Positions 41,859 through 51,781 of a stretch of 64,000 nucleotides of DNA are shown here, one piece after another. Numbering within the stretch: the stretch's first letter is position 1; each line of letters starts with the position of its first letter. The notes under the pieces were generated by a model. The model did no database searches. It was not told the DNA's origin and saw only the letters and a program-made list of their open reading frames with translations. The DNA comes from Thysanoteuthis rhombus (lineage: Eukaryota > Mollusca > Cephalopoda > Oegopsida > Thysanoteuthidae), in NCBI GenBank assembly GCA_963457665.1, contig OY735215.1:30307041-30371040 (forward strand), read 5' to 3'. The position numbers and the translations under genes were made by a program.

Positions 41859-42600
41859 GATTACTAAGCTTGATAGGAAGTGAGGAGAGTTTGTAGGTCA
41901 CATAACAGACATTGCTAAGATCTTTTTCAACACAAGGTAACATCACCATCAGCCCTCACAATGCCTGCTCTGCTTGCAGTACACACTACTTCAGCTGATT
42001 GAACACTACAGGAATGGAGAGTTGGAAGCAGCAACAACTTTACAAATAGATACAAAATTCAATTAATACACACAAGTTTTATATACACCTTATTTGAGGA
42101 ATTTGCAAGCATATTTTTCCAAGGTTACAAAAACCAAATAGGTAAAGTTCAAGATCTTATTCCAGCTTTTTTGTTAGATAGACATACACGTGATTGAGTT
42201 GTCCAAACTAATCCTCTTGTCAAGTATGCAATTTTGTTCTTGGTAGAGTGGAGATATTGGTAATTAGAACTTTTTGAAAAATTAAAAAAAAAAATAAAAA
42301 ACAGATGAAAACTTCAGGACTGCAGATTTTTGTAGTTTTCGCTCACAAAACGTGAAGAGTCAAAACAGTTTCTGTTTTGTTATAACTGGATGCTTTACTA
42401 TTGTGGCATTGTGCTGGGCAGATTAGTTTAAATATTTACTAATCATGAAAAGTAATTTTTAATCCTGTAGCAGAAAAATTACACACCAAATATGTTGAAA
42501 TTTCAATTTTAAGGGTCAATCAAAAATGCCCACGTGGAGCAATTCAGTAATTTTGTGCAGTAATAGAATCTGAGGTAAGTTGAAAGTACTGACATTCAGT

Positions 42601-42625
42601 AAAAAAAAAAAAAAAAAAAAAAAAA
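42601..42625. repeat. A25 run
   Basis: Unbroken adenine run. Two further runs, A16 and A14, follow at 42707-42722 and 42724-42737. Confidence 0.9.
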
Positions 42626-44574
42626 TTAACAACTTCACAAGTATTAGTACAATCCTTCTGTTCCTTTTTGTCTTTTCACCTGGGAACTTAATTATTTAGG
42701 AGGGAGAAAAAAAAAAAAAAAAGAAAAAAAAAAAAAAGAAGGTTGGGGGTAACTAAATACATTCTGAGATTTAGAGATTGCATTTTAGTCACAAACCAGA
42801 ATAGAAGAGTGACACGGCTGACTTTTAGCAATAATATGTACAACCGCTGCTACTGTAGGCTATGCGACTGCAGGTAATTTGCTCCCATGATGTCTATCAC
42901 CTCACTTCCAGAGCCTAGACAACATAATCCTATGACTACAGCTGCTGCTATTGTTTCGATACTACTTAGCAATAGTAAGTAAAGTCAGTTGTAGTAGTAG
43001 CTGTTTTAATAAGCATCCAGAGCTTATCAGTAAGCCTTTACCTTCTGCCTCTAAATCACTACGGCAATAGCATTAAGATAAAAAAAATAATTAGCCTTTA
43101 CTTAGTTGTTCAGTTCATTTGGAGAGACAATTAAAAATTACAAGTGTAGTGAGCAAGCAACGGGATGAATTAGGTGTGCTCAATGAAAAATGGTGCAAGA
43201 TGACACCTATGGGAGGAAACATATACACAACTTCACATTATATAGACAATTCAATTCTATTTTCATGAACTTAGTGCCAATAGAAAGAATAGATGAAAAT
43301 TATTCATGGACAATACATAGAAACCAAAATATTTGTTTTAAATTGTTGTTGAAAAATGTCATTATGAAACTGAAAATCAATAATGACAATTTTATTGCCT
43401 GACACTCCAACATTTCAAGAACTTATAGAAATTCAACTAATTAAGGCTAAAATTATTTTTTATAGAGATTTTCAACGAATATTTTTCTTCTTTCTCCATC
43501 CTGGGAACAAGATGTTAGATAATAATGCTGAATGAATAAAATAACTTATATAACCATGAAATATTAAAGCTCATAAATCGTTACAGTTAATTAGGATATT
43601 TGAATTTACTATGGAAGTGGATAAGCCTCAAGCCTAAGTTACCCTCCCCCTCTTTTTTGCTCATACACTGAGCAGTCTAACAATTTGACTGATAAGATGT
43701 CTCTTACACTAGATCTTCAACTAGTACCGTGCTATAAAAAAAAAAAAAATTAAAAAAAATAATACACTTTAAGGCACTATTCTTCTCACAATACAGGACT
43801 ACAGATGGTTTTAATTTCCAGGAGTAACTGTATGAACTTTTTTCTAAAGCTTTCAGACAACTGTTGAGGGTGAACAAGTAAAAATAATGTGCAAGAAACA
43901 GTATATACGTCTGTTATAACATTCATACTATACAGAGGGAAAAAAGTCTTATCAGCTGTCATCAGTCAACACTTGATATCCAATTTGTCATGTCTGTTGA
44001 AGACTATTTTCATTGAGAAAAAACAGCCCCCATCCCAACTTCTATCTTTGACCAATCTTGACAGCTTAAAAGACCCACACTATTGAAAAAGAGAAAAGCC
44101 TTTTCATGATTTTCTAACCAAAAACTGAAGAAATCTTGTTCATAGCACAAAAAATTGATAATTCTACAAAAAGTTACAAATGGGCTCTTTTGAGCACTCA
44201 TCCTCTTGCAAGAGATTTATAAAGCAGCAGATTTTTTTTTACCAATCACTACAATCAGCCTAAATCAATTCAATGATACATTAACCATTTTTGGATATGA
44301 AGAAATATATTACACTCAAACTACATCAATACCCTGAATTGAGAGTGAATTTGTTCAAAAATCGCTGAACAGTCATCTTTAGTTTCTCACTAATATTTGA
44401 AATAGTTGAAATTTTAAAAACATGTGAATCTTCAAACAATCATTTGTAGGGAAAAATTTCAACAACCTCAATATTTACAAATCTTAGTTGGATCAAAACG
44501 ATTTGGCATCATTTGTCCACAGTAGCAGAAAAATTATGATATCAACCTAAGAGGACAGCAATTTTAAAAATATG

Positions 44575-44660
44575 TTTCCAATCACTGAAGTTAAGTAGTA
44601 TAGAGCCTGATCACTATAGGTGATCGCTTGGCACATCAGGTATTGTCAGCATGTGCAGTC
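44575..44660 (+). mobile_element. 5S-rRNA-derived element (SINE3-like) or 5S pseudogene
   Basis: The block reads tccaatcactgaagttaagt, then gagcctgatcactatagg, tgatcgcttggcacatcagg and tattgtcagca. It aligns with the 3' two thirds of metazoan 5S rRNA: the TCCGATCACCGAAGTTAAGC helix, a GCCTGGTTAGTA region, GGTGACCGCCTGGGAATACC and a CAGGTGCTGTAGGC end. These cover the internal Pol III promoter elements (A box, intermediate element, C box). The 5' third is not recognisable. Many substitutions and an altered C box (tgatcgcttggc) exclude a working 5S gene. Flanking sequence continuing past 44660 without a Pol III T-run suggests a SINE body. Confidence 0.6.
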
Positions 44661-44997
44661 CACATGTACCTGTGGAGGCCCCCATATTAAAACTGACTGT
44701 GTATCACATCCTGCCCTACAGAAGAGCTAATTAATTAACTACTTTCATAGAATTTGGTTCACTTCTCAATAAAACCTTTGTAGCAGACTGGTGCTTCGTC
44801 CTTGAAAAATCCCTTACTAGTAGTCCTTGATCAGCAAGAGTATAAGGTTTTTGTGGCCTGATGAGTATCATGAGCAAGAAACATTGAAATCCATTTTCTG
44901 TTACCCTTTCCACATAGTAGTAAAGAAGATTCAAAAGCAAGGTGTACAATAGTAAAAAACAAGCAGGTAAAAGATCAAACAAAAAGATAGGTAACTA

Positions 44998-44999
<2 letters not shown>

Positions 45000-45058
<59 letters not shown>
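45000..45058. repeat. (AT)29 microsatellite
   Basis: 59 bp of perfect alternating AT, able to extrude a cruciform. Confidence 0.95.
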
Positions 45059-45061
<3 letters not shown>

Positions 45062-45903
45062 TCAAATGTTTTTTAGCATACATGGTTACTAATCACAGAA
45101 TTTGTTTCATGATGAAGTTTTGAAAGGTTCATAATGATGAAGGAAAAGAAATGAATTAAATATTTAACTTTTCTCAAGAATAATATCTTTATTCTATTTT
45201 TTGGAAAATTATTTTTTCTACATTTGTTTATTTTTTTACTAAATAGAGGTATCATTATTTTATGTAGTAATTAGTAATTTTTTATTATTTCTTAGCCTCT
45301 TCCAATATTAACACGATTTTAATCTGATTATTATCATTGGGGTGTGTGTGATTGAAGAACCCACACTATTAAGTTGCAAATTGCTTTATTCTACAAGTTG
45401 GAGCATTTTGATGGCATTGGGCTAACAAGAATCTTACTACAATGTACCGTTTTTGCTGTTACAGAAACAAACCAAACAACAGAAATTGGATCATGAACTG
45501 ATGCATCATGCACCTCTTCAGAAGCAGATATAAAATTCGATGGTTAGCAAATCATAGTATACAAAACAGAAAAGTAATGCATTTTTGCAAAAAATTCATG
45601 GATATATTTGAATTTCTATGAGATGAAACTACTGAACTCACGAAGAGTTCATTGATATAGACCAAAAAACAAAGAAAATCACACTGTTCATTGTATAATT
45701 AGAACAACATTTGATAGAATTATTAGAATACTTCAAAAGAAATATGAAGTAAACAATATTGCTGCAGGTTAAACAGTAGATACTAATGATTTTGATCTCA
45801 GCCGATTCTACTTTGGTAAGATAAGTTTTTATTTATTCCACTTTAGACCTTTGTGTCCAGAATTTTGTGTATTTCAAATAAGGTTCCCTATGATATTACC
45901 ATC

Positions 45904-45939
<36 letters not shown>
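45904..45939. repeat. (AT)n microsatellite with central TGTA
   Basis: Two AT arms of about 16 bp around tgta. Confidence 0.9.
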
Positions 45940-46984
45940 CTGACATCAAAACATTCAAATTTCAATTATATCAGTATGTGCAGAGCAAATAACAATCATT
46001 AATGTAACAAACAATCACATAATCTTCAGTAACTGTCTAAGTTTTTATTCTAATTTGATATAAACAATATTGGTTTTTATAAGCAAGTAACAATGGTGAG
46101 GGTGGGAATCAACTGTGACCTTGAACCATTAGTACATAATGTCTAGAAAATAGAACAAGCTTCATGAGACAGCTGCCCTGAGAAATTCACACAAGGTTCT
46201 ATAAGATCAAGCCAATACTTGGTTTTCAAAGTTTTGATTTTATTTCTGCCAGTGTGAGGATAATTATTTTAATCTTCAATACAAAAGGGGAGAAAAGAAA
46301 CGATGAAATTATTCACAGAGCTGAGTCATTAGGATCCATTCAGACCGACTTTTTTCTCTCCTCAGTTTTTTTAGTTACTTTAGAATAGTTTTTGGTATAA
46401 TTCTGGATTAGGATCAGAAAATGTTAAGTGTTCACACTTATTTTTTTTATTTACAAGTGAAAATTTGGGAAAAAATAGAAAACAAATTCAAATTAGTGCA
46501 ATAATAGTAAGCTAAAACAAAAGCTAAAATTCAAAACTTACTGTCATGAAAAAACTCTGAAACCAATTAATTTCTGAAACATCTTTAGAATGAAAAAAAA
46601 TAAAAATAATGTACAGAAACATTTCTTTATGCCAATGAAGTTCTACCCTTGAATAAGCCAGCATTGGCTTTATTAATTACAAGACTTTTTTCATAGTTGC
46701 AAAGATTAATAAATATAAAGCAGTTTCACCAGTTTTTTCAGATTACCATCTCCTTTTAGAGTCTATATTTCATTAGCCTCCCTCCCATGGGTTGTTCAAG
46801 TTGGTAAAAAAAAACATTGAGAATAAAATTTGTAATCTTTGTCCCAGGTCTCTCCATGCTCATTACAACCATCTTGCCTTCCAACACCCAACTGCCCCCA
46901 ATAAGGCAAAAGTATCTACTTTGGGAATCGTCGAAGTAAAGCATTACAGTGTAGATTATAGTAACAGTTATATATATAAATATA

Positions 46985-47525
46985 CGCAAGAACAACGCAG
47001 AGAAATCATTTAATTTTGAGATCAGTGGAGCTACATTTTCCAAGGATTCACACCTCAAACAGCATACACTGGAGGAAAAGTGTTCCATGGTGAAATTTGC
47101 GATGCTGTATTTTTCCAGAATTCAACACTCGGAGAACATATATGCCAAGTCACACAGGAGAGAAAACTTTCCATTGTAAAATCTGTGGAGCAAGATTTTT
47201 CAGAAATTTACCTCTCAAAAAGCACACTGGTGAGAAACCTTTCTCTTGTGAGGTGTGTCACAGAACATTTTCTATGAATATAAACCTCCAACAGCATATA
47301 ACAATACACTTCAGAGGGGAACCTCTCATGTGCTAAATGTCTAGAAGTAAAATTCATCATACACACACACAAAAAATTTTTCCATTTTGAGATTTCTGGG
47401 TTCACATTTGTTTGGAAATTGGCACTCAATAAGCATTTTACACACTAGTTTGAAATTAATCTCCTGTGATATGTGTTGTGCAACCCTTTTTTCCTAGAAA
47501 TACAAATCTCAAATGGTACATGGCA
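46985..47525 (+). pseudogene. Degenerate C2H2 zinc-finger array
   Basis: Successive zinc-finger units are visible but split among frames. 46990-47080 reads EISGATFSKDSHLKQHTLEE, with both zinc cysteines lost. 47086-47160 reads GEICDAVFFQNSTLGEH. 47156-47333 reads HTGEKTFHCKICGARFFRNL, then LKKHTGEKPFSCEVCHRTFS and INLQQHITIH, ending at a stop in 47331-47336. The finger starting CEVC has perfect C-X2-C-X12-H-X3-H spacing; the one before it has lost its last histidine segment. A further remnant (ISCDMCCATLFS) is seen to about 47525. TGEKPF linkers identify the family as DNA-binding transcription-factor type. Frameshifts, lost zinc ligands and lack of splice sites indicate a dead copy, antisense to MRTO4. 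Confidence 0.8.
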
Positions 47526-47755
47526 AATTATGCTGTGAAACCAGAGGAGTTAGATTTCCTCAGAATCAAAATATTAAACACAGAATGTGTGCATCACTGA
47601 AAATTGCAATACCGAAAGGTACTTGGAATCAACACTAAACTGAGCAAAAAATAGATCTTCAAGGAGACTTGGAGCTGATCAGTATAAATCCCAGAACAAG
47701 TCCCAAAAGGTCTGAATTACACTTTTAACATTGTTGCAAAATTTGACATAAGGAA

Positions 47756-49140
47756 ATGTGGTGGCAAACTCAAGCCTCAGAAATGAAGAAAGCAGCAACA
47801 GCTGGTGACCCCCGATTGATGAAAAATGCTACCGGCAAATGCACTGGAGTCAGCAAGGTTATCACTGAAGATAATGGACTGCTGATTACCGACCAGAAAA
47901 GGTGTTTGGACTGTTTTGCTATTCAAAATTATCAGCCATACCATTCAGGCAAGATGCATCAACATGACTGAGGGACCACGAAACAGACTCTTACATCAAC
48001 ATGACTGAGGGACCACGAAACAGACTCTTACATCAACATGACTGAGGGACCACGAAACAGACTCTTACATCAACATGACTGAGGGACCACGAAACAGACT
48101 CTTACATCAACATGACTGAGGGACCACGAAACAGACTCTCACATCAACAACCTCAGAACTTTACCAGGTCATATGTAACACAAAGAAATAAACATGCTGG
48201 AGAAAATGGAATTACTCCTGAATTATGTAGGGATAGAAATGGAATCCTTATACAGCCCTTCACCAACCTATTACTGTCATTTGGCATCAAGAGATGGTCC
48301 CAATAGATTGGATGCATCAAGCATCAGGGTATCAGCCTGATTGATAAAGTTTGGCTGCCATTAAAGTGGGGCATAAAGCAGCAGGTGAGAAGACCACACA
48401 TGAAAATCAAGTGGGTTTCAGACTGGGCCATGGGTATTTTAATCAGAAATTCACACTCTGCCAGTATCTGGAAGAGTGACATGATTTTAGATCAAAAGCA
48501 CTGGTGCTCTTCAATTTCATATGTTGACTACCTCAATCTCATCAGGATCATGCAGGCCTTCTACAAGGACATCACAAACCGTGTATGAGTGTACAACCAG
48601 CTGTCATGACAAGGCATAGATGCCTTGCTGTCTTGCACACCAGAAGAGAAAAATATAGGAGGAAAGGGCGTTAAGTTGTTAAGGACCTAGAATTTGCAGA
48701 TGACATTGCACTTTTTGCTGGGGACCTTTCAGCCCAGGAATGCACAATAGATTGGGTAACTGATTGTGCCACGTTCCACTAAGTGCAAAGTTCCTCAGCA
48801 AGGCTGGAATGACACATAATAACCAGCATTGACTGAGGATGGAATACTACTTAAAACCTTCAGGAGAGCACATCTGGTAGGGCCTCACCAATATGGCTTG
48901 TAATAATATAAGATCCCCTAAATAGGCTGTCTATCATCACCACGAGAAGAGTCTACAGTGTAGTGGTCTGCTCCACCTTAGTTTGATGGTGTGAGACTTG
49001 ACCACTGAGTCAAACTAATAAGGCCAGATGCATTTGATCATAAATATAGGGGTCAGATTCTGCAGACAAAATGGCAGTGTAACGTGCCTAAAGCAAGGTG
49101 TCATAAGGATTTTTGGTCACAGTGTCATACCTGATTGAAG
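47756..49140 (+). pseudogene. Broken non-LTR retrotransposon (LINE) reverse-transcriptase ORF
   Basis: Reading across frameshifts and stops, the pieces occur in the usual LINE order. WWQTQASEMKKAATAGDPRL with a following EDNGLLITDQKRCLD block is the linker before the polymerase (47756-47900). GENGITPEL (48197 onward) corresponds to the APGEDGIPPEL motif. QGISLIDKV (48325 onward) corresponds to YRGISLIDV. WVSDWAMG (48400 onward) is the degraded QGGFRPGRG motif. VDYLNLIRIMQAFYKDITNR (48520 onward) follows the palm. LEFADDIALFAGDLSAQE (48690-48745) is the catalytic FADD box. RVYSAVVRSTLV and CETWPL (48955-49000) form the C-terminal RVYNAAVRSVLLYGCETWPL block. The clade cannot be fixed by eye. 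The copy is dead and antisense to MRTO4. Confidence 0.8.
47958..48142. repeat. 37-bp tandem repeat, five copies
   Basis: The unit starts atcaacatgactgagggacc and ends cagactcttac. Copies begin at 47958, 47995, 48032, 48069 and 48106. The first four are identical; the fifth has one T-to-C change near its end. A 6-bp partial sixth start follows. It lies inside the LINE reverse-transcriptase relic; 37 is not a multiple of three, so the array disrupts the reading frame. Confidence 0.97.
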
Positions 49141-49548
49141 TGTGAAGAAAAGTAACCCAACCACTAAGCTGACAACTCCGAACGATATGGGACAGTTGAC
49201 AGCAATTTATCAAGTTGAATACAACAACGATGCGATCAATATTTAAATAAACAAGTGCACTATGATAGAACCATCGACAAAAACTTGTCATTCTCATATG
49301 TATGTTATTTTGCATCATTTTACAAACTAGAATTTCTTTGAAGATTAAACGTAAATTCCAAATCAACACAAATTAGTTGAAAAAAAAGAAACTGAGAGAC
49401 TTTCTGAATTATGAGATTTCAAAGTCTTCTTTGCAGGCATTTATAGTTCTTGAAATTGATAGACTGATAATATAAAAACTGAAAATAAAATGATCATATA
49501 GCATTTAATGTTTATAGTTGCATGTAAACTGTAACGAGAAGAGAAAAG

Positions 49549-49551
<3 letters not shown>

Positions 49552-49580
<29 letters not shown>
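49552..49580 (-). promoter_or_regulatory. 29-nt U-tract just downstream of the 5' splice site
   Basis: An unbroken A29 on the plus strand is a U29 in the MRTO4 transcript. It starts at intron position +13, directly after the donor gtaagatcttga. U-rich sequence at this position is the known binding site for TIA-1/TIAR, which help U1 snRNP recognise the donor. The placement is seen directly; the function is inferred. The tract may equally be the tail of an old retrotransposon insertion. Confidence 0.45.
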
Positions 49581-49583
<3 letters not shown>

Positions 49584-49592
49584 AGATCTTAC

Positions 49593-49696
49593 CTGCTGTG
49601 TCTCCATTCATGTCGAATGTGTTTCAACTGTACATTTCGCATATTTTCGACAGAAAAGATGAAAATTCGAGCATACTTGTCCACACAGTCTTGAAT
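49593..49696 (-). CDS. MRTO4: MRTO4 internal exon (upstream of the two)
   Basis: MRTO4 (yeast Mrt4) is a nucleolar ribosome-assembly factor. It is a paralogue of stalk protein P0 and occupies the P0 site on pre-60S particles until P0 replaces it. This 104-nt exon encodes 34 codons plus the first two bases of a split codon. The translation starts IQDCVDKYARIFIFSVENM and continues RNVQLKHIRHEWRHS. It follows the N-terminal part of animal MRTO4, where the pattern is CVD-Y--FIFSV-NMRN--LK-IR--W-HSR. The exon starts in phase 0 after the acceptor ccccataag, which has a long pyrimidine tract. It ends AGCAG before the donor gtaaga. The last two bases AG pair with the A that opens the exon at 17358 to complete arginine, as in the family sequence HSR-FFGKNKV. 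The preceding exon, with the start methionine and basic N-terminus, was searched for up to 64000 and not found. Family assignment is firm; species is unknown. Confidence 0.93.
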
Positions 49697-49735
49697 CTTA
49701 TGGGGAAAAAAGAAAAAAAAAAATCTTTATTAAAA
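49697..49735 (-). promoter_or_regulatory. 3' splice site and pyrimidine tract of exon 49593
   Basis: On the minus strand the intron ends with a long T-rich tract interrupted by single C bases, then ccccataag. The next AG lies eleven bases further inside the exon (after ATTCA), so the first AG is preferred and gives the family-consistent residues IQDCVD. It is a strong U2AF-type acceptor. Confidence 0.8.
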
Positions 49736-50404
49736 AAAAACTTCTGAAAGTGGAGTCGAAAATCTTTTCATAACAAGCTAGTTATTTATAGAATATAGTT
49801 TGCTTCACTATCTCAATTTAATACATTTTCATTTATTTCTATTTAATAAATACATAAAAAGTTGACCCTGAAAACAGATTTTCAGTTCAGTAGAACTTCC
49901 TATCATACAATGGTGAATGGTGATAAGTTCAAAATCAAAACAATAGTTCAGCCACAGTTGCATTGAACAGAGTAGTCGTCATTTGTGGAGCTACAGGGAC
50001 TGAACGTTTAAAGATATTGAGCTGAAATTTTACAGGACTTCATTAAGTAAAAATTTTCATTATTTTTTTTCATTTTCGCGCTTCTGATAGTCCCAAGATG
50101 AAAATTAGGTACATATTTAGAAGCATTTTAGGAACATTTTTTGTTTTTAAATGGACAAAGACACCAAATGTATACCACTAGTAAATGAGTCTTTGCTTTG
50201 CCTGCCAAATCCTAAACAAAAATTTTGGGGTGTTGGGAAATTTTCATCCTGGTTGGACCGGGAGAACCAAATACCTGATCCTGTTTGTGAAAACCATATT
50301 TGCATTAGTTATTTTTAGAGTTGGAGAAAATTTTTTATATATAGTATGTAATCACGTGCATCATTGTGAAAGAGGAAATTTTCAAATCAAATCAAACTTA
50401 ATTG

Positions 50405-50423
50405 AAAAAAAAAAAAAAAAAAA
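50405..50423. repeat. A19 run
   Basis: Unbroken adenine run. Confidence 0.85.
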
Positions 50424-51747
50424 CCATCATGATAAACGTCAAAATTGAAAACAGGAATGCTACATCTTGTTACATGGTTCAAATTCAGTCAATGATAAAT
50501 AACATTCACAACTTTTGTCAAGGGGGGGGGTTTAAAATAAATGAATAAAACAATGAAAATGTAACCATAATAACCTTTAAAATCAACAGAAATGAATGCT
50601 ATTTTTCTCCGATCTTGAATCAAATGCTGCAGAAGGTGGACCATGATTCTCGGACAGTGCTTGAAAATGTAGTCATAGAGAGCCCTCTCTCACGAATATA
50701 ATTGATGATAACTCAAAAACTAACAGGTATCTTATTTCTGCTTGTATGAAAATATCATTCATATACTATAAACGTGCACAAAATTATTTGAAGTGATCTT
50801 GATCAGTAGTTTTATGCCTTTAGTAAAGATCATTTGAAAAATTTTACATAAAGAGATTATCTCAGCATTATGATAAAAATTGTTCAGCCAGATAATCTAG
50901 TATCCAGATGGATGTGTGGTAAAATTCAGGTCTGGCAGGATATCAAAGACCCACATCTGGTATATCACTAGTGATAAATACTGAAAAATTAAGATGAAAG
51001 TAAGAAGTCAAATTTAATAAAATATTGGGTTGATTGAATACATATTGCAAAATCAAAATTATTTTATGAGAGTTATTTCTACTGCAAAATCTCAACTCTT
51101 TACATCCCATCTCAATTTTCATGAATGAATCTGAGAAAAAGTAATCCAACAAACTTGTTTAACTTGATGAATTGATTTGAACAGGAATCATTTTACCAAA
51201 GCTAACAGTACCAAGGAAGAAAATTTTGAAGTTAGTTTCACATGTATGTTCATCTGTATGAAGGTCAAGTCTTGTGAGGATTTAAAAACGTTAGATTTAT
51301 AGAGAATAGCAAATTGATAGATTAAATGAACATCAAGTGGATCAGAATGTTAATGTTTGCAGTTATCATTTCAACTGGGGTGTTTTTATTCTGAGATGAC
51401 ACAATTACTCAACCATTCCAATGACATTGCAGTGACTAATATATGACTAAGAATACAGACAAAGAAAATAGTACAAATGAACTCCAGTTTATATATATTG
51501 TCACTATTATTGAAATTTACACTTTATGATAGATATTTAGTTTTTCTAAGTATCAGAAAGTCAGCAAAAATGATCAATCTTGATGAGAGGTAAATAGCCC
51601 TTCATCTTTTCAGGTAAATATACAAAATAGACATTTCTATTTAATTACCGATTTCTGATACTTTTGACAAGGTATGAACAAGGGACTCATGTGTATACAC
51701 GAGGCATTTAACTTTGAATTAAACTTGACGGTAAGATGTGCAAGGGG

Positions 51748-51780
<33 letters not shown>
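51748..51780. repeat. A33 run
   Basis: Unbroken adenine run after caagggg, followed by cacctgg. Confidence 0.9.

Positions 51781-51781
<1 letters not shown>

Larger units (their letters stand above)
17359..49592 (-). other. Giant MRTO4 intron (about 32.2 kb)
   Basis: Bounded by the donor gtaagatcttga (minus strand, at 49592) and the acceptor tttttcag (at 17359). The exon pair joins without a missing residue relative to the family, so no constitutive coding exon is expected inside. Contents supported by sequence are listed separately: a LINE tail, a hAT-like terminus, a 5S-derived element, a zinc-finger relic, a LINE reverse-transcriptase relic and simple repeats. The remaining stretches (for example 20660-22400, 26900-32800, 33000-41800, 42740-44570 and 45950-46980) are AT-rich with only short chance reading frames, and I see no gene in them. 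Confidence 0.88.

Noticed and set aside
47958..48142. Tandem array as a CRISPR
   Set aside because: Direct 37-bp units without spacers, inside a LINE relic of an animal genome.
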